From Candidatus Methanoperedens sp. (GTDB lineage: Archaea; Halobacteriota; Methanosarcinia; Methanosarcinales; Methanoperedenaceae): 33,505 nt of DNA. The DNA lies in assembly GCA_027460615.1 (NCBI GenBank), contig JAPZAO010000004.1, positions 1 to 33,505 on the forward strand, written 5' to 3'. This document shows positions 29,026-33,505 of this stretch, piece by piece. Position 1 is the first letter of the stretch. Each line of letters opens with the position of its first letter. A program made the translations under genes and the position numbers. The notes beneath the pieces are model-generated. The model was not told the DNA's origin, made no database searches, and saw nothing but the letters and a program-made list of their open reading frames with translations.

Positions 29026-31248
29026 TTATCTATAACCTATATAAGACTTCTGTTCCTGCTTTGTCCCGCCTTTGAATTGTTCCTGCAGCTTCTCGTAATA
29101 TTCCATCATATCTTCGGCTAGAGCAGGTCTTACTTTCTTCTGTGCATCAAGGAAATGTTTCATTTCAACCTTCTCGGCCTCGAAATTCTCCCTGAGCGCC
29201 AGCATCACCGCTTCCCTGCACAGTGATTCTATATCAGACCCTACATAATTTTCAGTAAGGTCTGCCAGTTCTTCTATATTCACGTCGTCCGAGACAGGGA
29301 TATTTTTCATGTGAATCCTGAATATCCCTATCCTTCCTTCCCTTGATGGCGGTCCTACGAAAACCAGCCTGTCAAACCTGCCTGAACGGATAAGAGCAGG
29401 ATCGATTATCTCGGGCCTGTTTGTTGCTGCAATCACCACAACGCTCTTTAAGACTTCAATCCCGTCAAGCTCTGTGAGCAGCTGGTTGATTACGCGTTCC
29501 GATGTCTTCGAACCGAATTCCGTGCCCCGGATGGGAGCTATCGCGTCAAGTTCATCAAGGAATATTATAGACGGCGCTACCTGGCGCGCCTTCTTGAACA
29601 CTTCGCGTATCGCTTTTTCCGATTCCCCAACCCATTTGGACAATAGCTGCGGGCCCCGGACGCTTATGAAATTAGCAGAACTCTCGGTCGCGACTGCTTT
29701 TGCAAGGAGTGTTTTCCCGGTTCCCGGAGGACCGTAAAGAAGTATTCCCCGCGGGGGACGGATACTCATCTTTTCAAATTTCGACGGATGATTAAGAGGC
29801 CATTCAACAGCTTCTTTTATTTCCTGCTTTGCCTCATCAAGCCCGCCCACGTCATCCCAGGCAACCTTTGGGATCTCTATCATCACTTCCCTCATTGCCG
29901 AGGGTTCAACCTCCTTGAGCGCATCTTCAAAGTCGTCCGCCGTGACGCGCATGCTTTCAAGCACCTCATTCGGAACGGCTTCATCCTGTTTGATTCTGGG
30001 AAGATATCTGCGAAGCGCTTTCATTGCCGCTTCTTTTGCGAGGGCTGATATGTCCGCTCCTACAAAACCATGTGTCCTGTCTGAAATATATTCAATCCTC
30101 ACCTCGTCTGAAAGCGGCATGCCGCGCGTATGTATCTGGAATATCTCCATTCTCTCATGCCTGTCCGGCACTCCAATTTCTATCTCGCGGTCAAACCTGC
30201 CAGGGCGGCGCAATGCCGGGTCAATGGCATCGATGCGGTTCGTGGCTCCTATTACCACTACCTGCCCCCTCTCTTCAAGCCCGTCCATCATCGTAAGAAG
30301 CTGCGCCACAACGCGCCTTTCCACTTCTCCTGTCACTTCTTCCCTTTTTGGGGCAATGGAATCCAGTTCATCTATGAATATAATCGACGGCGCAGCTTTG
30401 TTTGCCTGTTCGAATTTCTCGCGAAGCTGCTGCTCGCTCTCCCCATAATATTTGCTCATTATCTCAGGACCTGCAATAGAGAAGAAATTCGCTCCTGATT
30501 CGTTTGCCACCGCCCTTGCGATAAGCGTTTTACCGGTCCCCGGCGGGCCATACATCAAAACACCTTTTGGCGGCTCTATTCCCAGCCGTTCAAATACTTC
30601 AGGGTGTTTCATGGGCAGTTCTATCATCTCACGCAAGCGCTGGATTTCATCAGTCAGGCCGCCAATGTCCTCATAGGTTATTCCTGTCCCCCTTACTTTC
30701 AGTACCACAGGTTTTTCCATGAGTTTTATTTCAGTATTATCTGTGATCAGTATAACACCGTCAGGCTCGGCTTCTGTAACTATAAGAGATATCGCCTGCC
30801 CGGTTACCACCTTTCCCAGGAAAGGATGCGCCATTGTGCTCATTACCGGTATTATATCCCCTTTTGTGAGGGGGCGCTTCATTATCTGGCGCTTGACCAT
30901 CTCGTCGGCTTCACCTTTGAACTGGATGGATGTGCCTTCCGAGGGTGCAAGAATCACCATCTCAGCCGGTTTTACCTCGGCTTTCTTTATTTTAATGGAG
31001 TCACCGATGCCGACTCCCGCATTTTGCCTGATAAACCCGTCAATCCGGATAATATTCTGTTCCCAGTCATTCCGGTCTGCGCGCCAGACTTTTGCAGACG
31101 TTCTTTTTTTCCCTTCGATTTCTATGATATCTCCGGGCACAAGCTGTAATACCATTAATGTATGCGGGTCAAGACGCGCTATTCCTCTTCCTGCATCGTT
31201 CGGGTATGCCTTTGCAACTATGAGCTGGTTGTTATGCTTTTCGTCCAT
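29026..31248 (-). CDS. CDC48/VCP-like AAA+ ATPase
   Basis: A hexameric unfoldase that extracts and unfolds proteins, in archaea often feeding the proteasome. The 740-aa protein has the double-psi barrel N domain (1-100) and the following CDC48_2 part to about 185, then two AAA modules: D1 Walker A GPPGTGKT at 234-241 and Walker B IIFIDELD ending at 296, and D2 Walker A 506-513 and Walker B IIFLDELD ending at 568. Arginine-finger segments ([13 protein letters not shown]) are present in both. The tail ends KSYIGYR; archaeal CDC48 proteins often end in a hydrophobic-Tyr-X motif that docks on the 20S proteasome. First gene of the five-gene operon, SD GAGGGGAT. Confidence 0.95.
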   Translation of the reverse strand: MDEKHNNQLIVAKAYPNDAGRGIARLDPHTLMVLQLVPGDIIEIEGKKRTSAKVWRADRNDWEQNIIRIDGFIRQNAGVGIGDSIKIKKAEVKPAEMVILAPSEGTSIQFKGEADEMVKRQIMKRPLTKGDIIPVMSTMAHPFLGKVVTGQAISLIVTEAEPDGVILITDNTEIKLMEKPVVLKVRGTGITYEDIGGLTDEIQRLREMIELPMKHPEVFERLGIEPPKGVLMYGPPGTGKTLIARAVANESGANFFSIAGPEIMSKYYGESEQQLREKFEQANKAAPSIIFIDELDSIAPKREEVTGEVERRVVAQLLTMMDGLEERGQVVVIGATNRIDAIDPALRRPGRFDREIEIGVPDRHERMEIFQIHTRGMPLSDEVRIEYISDRTHGFVGADISALAKEAAMKALRRYLPRIKQDEAVPNEVLESMRVTADDFEDALKEVEPSAMREVMIEIPKVAWDDVGGLDEAKQEIKEAVEWPLNHPSKFEKMSIRPPRGILLYGPPGTGKTLLAKAVATESSANFISVRGPQLLSKWVGESEKAIREVFKKARQVAPSIIFLDELDAIAPIRGTEFGSKTSERVINQLLTELDGIEVLKSVVVIAATNRPEIIDPALIRSGRFDRLVFVGPPSREGRIGIFRIHMKNIPVSDDVNIEELADLTENYVGSDIESLCREAVMLALRENFEAEKVEMKHFLDAQKKVRPALAEDMMEYYEKLQEQFKGGTKQEQKSYIGYR

Positions 31249-31373
31249 TGTTAATATCCCCTCAGATATTTTGATTTTCCTTCAATTAGTCCATTTAAAT
31301 ATATTCCTGGCTACTTAATTGTATCACATAGATAAAACTGTTTGCAAAAGAACAGAATCGACACAGGTTTCAC

Positions 31374-31856
31374 TTATTTTCGATTTCTTATTTCCATGAC
31401 TGCCTTTGCAATAACGGCGCTTCCCGCAAGATTGGCAAGCAGCCCGATGATGATGAATGTGTTTTTGTATTCTGTGAGGAACGACGATGCAGCAAGGATA
31501 AAACCCAGGGCTGGCAGCAGTTCACCCGCATGGTGGAGGCAGCACAATACCATCGTCACAGAAGATGTGACCGACCCTGTCATACCTATTTTTTCAGATG
31601 CGCACAATTTTTTTTCTGCCGTAATGTTCCTGTGCCACCTGAAAAGGCCCATCTGCACACCTACGGCCGGGGGAACAAGGTATGCAAATATCCCGTTATC
31701 AAGGAATACAGAATATCCGTTTTCCAGGGAACCTTCGATTATCGAAACGATCAGGATATTGAAAATGATTACAAGAATCCCGGCTGATAACCCGAAAAAC
31801 AATGGGTTTCGTGAGAGCCTTTTGATTCCCGCGATTCCATGTTGTATGTTTACCAC
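31374..31856 (-). CDS. Four-helix membrane protein with CCxHH motif
   Basis: A 160-aa protein with four helices: LFFGLSAGILVIIFNILIVS, FLDNGIFAYLVPPAVGVQMG, SSVTMVLCCLHHAGELLPAL and TFIIIGLLANLAGSAVIAKA. The third helix contains MVLCCLHHAGELLP, with adjacent Cys and His residues that could bind copper, haem or another metal inside the membrane. The start codon is GTG at 31856; it overlaps the lipoprotein stop (GTGGTAA), so the two genes are translationally coupled. Family not recognised; metal transport or sensing is a guess from the motif. Confidence 0.75.
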   Translation of the reverse strand: MVNIQHGIAGIKRLSRNPLFFGLSAGILVIIFNILIVSIIEGSLENGYSVFLDNGIFAYLVPPAVGVQMGLFRWHRNITAEKKLCASEKIGMTGSVTSSVTMVLCCLHHAGELLPALGFILAASSFLTEYKNTFIIIGLLANLAGSAVIAKAVMEIRNRK

Positions 31857-32245
31857 TTGAAGACCCTTTCTTTTACATCCCCTACATCCTGGATTACGAG
31901 TTCAAATCCTTTGGTTTCTATTTTCGGGAAGCGAAGCGTTCCTGCTGCATGATGTCCCCTGCTGCCCTCATAGGATACAGGCCGGTAGATTTTCCCGGTT
32001 GAATCCCGCAAATATGAACTATTCTCAAATCCATCGTTGTAATCCATATGGGCTGTAACTCCAATAGCAAATGCCGTGCCATCAGATATTTCAGGTAAAT
32101 ATGTTACGGATATTTTTATACCCCCATCTGAATTTTCCCTGGGTTCAAGCATATCTGCGGGTGTATTCTTATTACCGGTTAAGCAACCGCTGAATGCAGT
32201 TACTATCACCAGTAATGAAACTAAAAAAATCCCATAAAGCTTCAT
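31850..32245 (-). CDS. Predicted lipoprotein, partner of the CCxHH membrane protein
   Basis: A 131-aa protein with lipobox AFSGC (Cys21) after a hydrophobic leader MKLYGIFLVSLLVIVT. The mature part is a beta-rich domain with SVTYLPE, FAIGVTAHMDY and a RGHHAAGTLRFP stretch containing two His that could bind metal, as in copper-binding or Ca-binding surface proteins. A longer frame opens at 32326, but the lipobox only makes sense from the ATG at 32245. It overlaps the downstream membrane gene by 7 bases, forming a two-gene unit whose combined His/Cys motifs suggest a metal function. Confidence 0.8.
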   Translation of the reverse strand: MKLYGIFLVSLLVIVTAFSGCLTGNKNTPADMLEPRENSDGGIKISVTYLPEISDGTAFAIGVTAHMDYNDGFENSSYLRDSTGKIYRPVSYEGSRGHHAAGTLRFPKIETKGFELVIQDVGDVKERVFKW

Positions 32246-32295
32246 GTTTTTTTCATTTTTAACTATAATACTGAATAAACTACCAGAATTTCCAC

Positions 32296-32801
32296 CAGGG
32301 GTTTTGTTTAATGCCTGCCGTTCCAAAAAACTTCCCTGGGACGATCTAAAACTTGTCCTTCCTGAAGTGGCTTCTCTTAACCGAAAGGCCCTAGAAATTG
32401 GTCTGAATTTTCATATCCATTCATGCACCGATGTAACAGGTTTTGGTATCCTTGGACATTCCTTGGAGATGGCAAAGGGAAGCCATGTGCAGATGGACCT
32501 TTTCTATGACCAAATTCCTCTCTATCCGAATGCGCTTCAAATGTATCTTAAAGGTCAGACAACAGGGAGCAACGAGGCGAACAGGAGATTAGTCGAAGGA
32601 TTATTTAAGAAGATTAAACCACTGTCCAGAGCAGAAGAAGAGCTGCTGTTCGACCCTCAGACGTCAGGAGGACTCCTTTTCTCTGTTCCCAAGAGCGATG
32701 CCGGTTCTCTCGTTCGGGAATTAAAAAATGCGGGTATTGGGGCTGCTTCTCAGGTGGGCGAAGTCGTCGCCACCAGCCAGCCTTGTATCCGGGTCCTCTG
32801 A
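32296..32801 (+). pseudogene. selD: selD fragment: C-terminal half of selenide, water dikinase
   Basis: From about 32296 the plus frame reads as the second half of SelD, the enzyme making selenophosphate: GVLFNACRSKKLPWDDL, LNRKALEIG, SCTDVTGFGILGHSLEMA, TGSNEANRRLVEG and DPQTSGGLLFSVP, to a proper stop at 32801. The first ~165 residues, including the glycine-rich loop and catalytic Cys/Sec-Lys part, are absent: upstream of 32296 the sequence is the leader of the archaeal lipoprotein. It cannot be functional alone. Homology style is bacterial. It is followed at 49 bases by another truncated gene, as if part of a bacterial operon had been pasted in. Confidence 0.82.
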
Positions 32802-32850
32802 AGACGGAGAATCCCCGAGTCTTCTTAAGAGAGAAGGATTTTTTAGGACC

Positions 32851-33297
32851 ATGGGCGATATTCGAAGGTTATTCAATCCCCAAACGGCTGCGCTGGTTGG
32901 CGCCACTGAGGAAGAAGGCAAGGCTGGAAGAACAATTCTTGAAAATTTGCTCCTGACAAAAAATAGAAAAATATTTGCCGTAAACCCTAACAGAAAAGTC
33001 GTCATGGGCTTAGAGTGCTATTCAACGATCACCGACGTTCCGGAAAAGGTTGATCTTTCCGTGGTAGCCACCCCTCCACAGACCGTCCCGGAAGTTGTTG
33101 AAGAGTGTGGGAAAGCTGGGGTAGAGGGAATCATCATCATCTCGTCAGGTTTCAAGGAGATGGGAGAAGAGGGGAGGAAGCTAGAAGAACAGATTATCCA
33201 AATCAAGAGAACCCATGGAATGAGAATCATTGGCCCTGATTGCCTGGGCGTGATCAGGCCGAACATCGACCTAAATGCATCCCTTTCTTACCTTCAA
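32851..33297 (+). pseudogene. Truncated CoA-binding domain of an ADP-forming acyl-CoA synthetase
   Basis: From the ATG at 32851 the protein has the N-terminal CoA-binding Rossmann domain of acetyl-CoA synthetase (ADP-forming)/Pat-type proteins: RRLFNPQTAALVGATEEEGK, FAVNPNRK, VDLSVVATPPQTV, GIIIISSGFKEMGEEGRK and RIIGPDCLGVIRPN. Family proteins continue with KMPKPG...SQSGA, but after about NIDLNASL (33280-33290) the sequence turns into unrelated text (ends at a stop at 33369). So about 145 residues of a 450-700-aa protein remain. The break lies close to where the next ORF on the other strand ends. Confidence 0.82.
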
Positions 33298-33494
33298 GCA
33301 ATTCCATGTCCTGAACCATCCGCGAATTCCAAAGTGTCTACGACAACACGCCTGCCATGCTTATTGTAGAGGCTTCTGGATTCCGCAACCTTCACCTTAT
33401 CGAATTTACTTCGCAAGACACGCACCATACATAGCATCACATTGTAACTCAGTATAGCCTTTTTAGCGCGTGCAGACAATTGGAAGACAGTGTT
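33294..33494 (-). CDS. Unrecognised ORF at the right end
   Basis: On the minus strand a frame runs from a TAA at 33495-33497 to a TGA at 33294, with SARAKKAILSYNVMLCMVRV and SRSLYNKHGRRVVVDTLEFA as main text. The possible start is TTG at 33479. The basic, hydrophobic pattern could be part of a transposase or another decayed gene; no family was recognised. Its stop falls at the break of the acyl-CoA synthetase fragment, so it may be cut by the same event. May be non-coding. Confidence 0.25.
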   Translation of the reverse strand, partial: NTVFQLSARAKKAILSYNVMLCMVRVLRSKFDKVKVAESRSLYNKHGRRVVVDTLEFADGSGHGIA

Positions 33495-33505
33495 TTAGTT
33501 TCATT

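Noticed and set aside
30719-31318. Plus-strand frame of 199 codons opposite cdc48
   Set aside because: Shadow of the CDC48 N-domain coding sequence; no ribosome site or domain.
32244-32801. Intact selD gene starting at 32244
   Set aside because: The first ~17 codons are the leader of the opposite lipoprotein and share nothing with SelD; the N-terminal catalytic half is absent.
1-33505. tRNA or rRNA genes
   Set aside because: No cloverleaf with a T-loop GTTCRAATC and acceptor pairing, and no rRNA-like sequence, was found by eye; a tRNAscan run would settle it.

Overview
The window looks like a chromosomal segment of a methane-oxidising archaeon of the Methanosarcinales, most likely the ANME-2d / Candidatus Methanoperedens type. 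The basis is a complete methyl-coenzyme M reductase operon (mcrB-mcrD-mcrG-mcrA) of Methanosarcinales character next to two multihaem c-type cytochromes. Euryarchaeal chemotaxis genes (cheA, cheR, cheC, cheD), archaeal dtdA, CDC48, an FtsZ and methanogen-type DUF2098, DUF1805 and DUF2080 proteins agree with this. The assignment rests on reading the proteins, not on a database search.

Layout. 1-3492 (+): chemotaxis operon, cut by the left edge inside cheA. 3499-6413: two cation diffusion facilitator transporters, a DUF1805 protein and an MgtC-like membrane protein. 6414-7956: small genes (a 51-aa charged protein with a strong ribosome binding site, a 55-aa zinc ribbon, a 101-aa protein and a protein with four CxxCxGxG motifs). 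8021-12409 (-): the mcr operon, closed by an intrinsic terminator and preceded by a leader with nested inverted repeats. 12705-13013: DUF2098. 13062-14255: an insertion sequence with a DUF2080 gene and a DDE transposase. 14321-16224 (-): hexahaem and pentahaem cytochromes separated by a terminator, preceded by a roughly 400-nt structured leader and an iron-box-like operator array. 16885-17262: a winged-helix regulator with phased A-tracts upstream.

17852-21621 (-): a membrane protein, a ribbon-helix-helix protein, two membrane proteins plus a triple zinc-ribbon protein in one operon, and a two-CW protein. Three intergenic spaces here share one motif, TGTGAA-N4-GTGTG, which suggests a small regulon. 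21718-23022 (+): lysA. 23033-24405 (-): an AT-rich island with a DUF4258/YgiT-type toxin-antitoxin pair and a 270-aa protein. 24427-24861 PPC/DUF296, 24978-25481 lipoprotein. 25478-31248 (-): a tight operon cdc48 - PRC-barrel - dtdA - ftsZ - queE. 31374-32245 (-): four-helix membrane protein and lipoprotein. 32296-33297 (+): the 3' half of a bacterial-type selD joined to the 5' part of an ADP-forming acyl-CoA synthetase gene, both cut abruptly, then an unrecognised ORF.

Functionally the window joins the central methane enzyme, parts of a possible extracellular electron route (multihaem cytochromes) with iron-type control, metal efflux, chemotaxis, and a division/translation-quality operon. 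The points most worth checking are the unusual Leu at the methyl-Gln position of McrA, the two structured leaders, the shared motif around the RHH protein, the PRC-barrel gene in the ftsZ operon, and the truncated selD/acyl-CoA synthetase block. No tRNA, rRNA or CRISPR array was seen.
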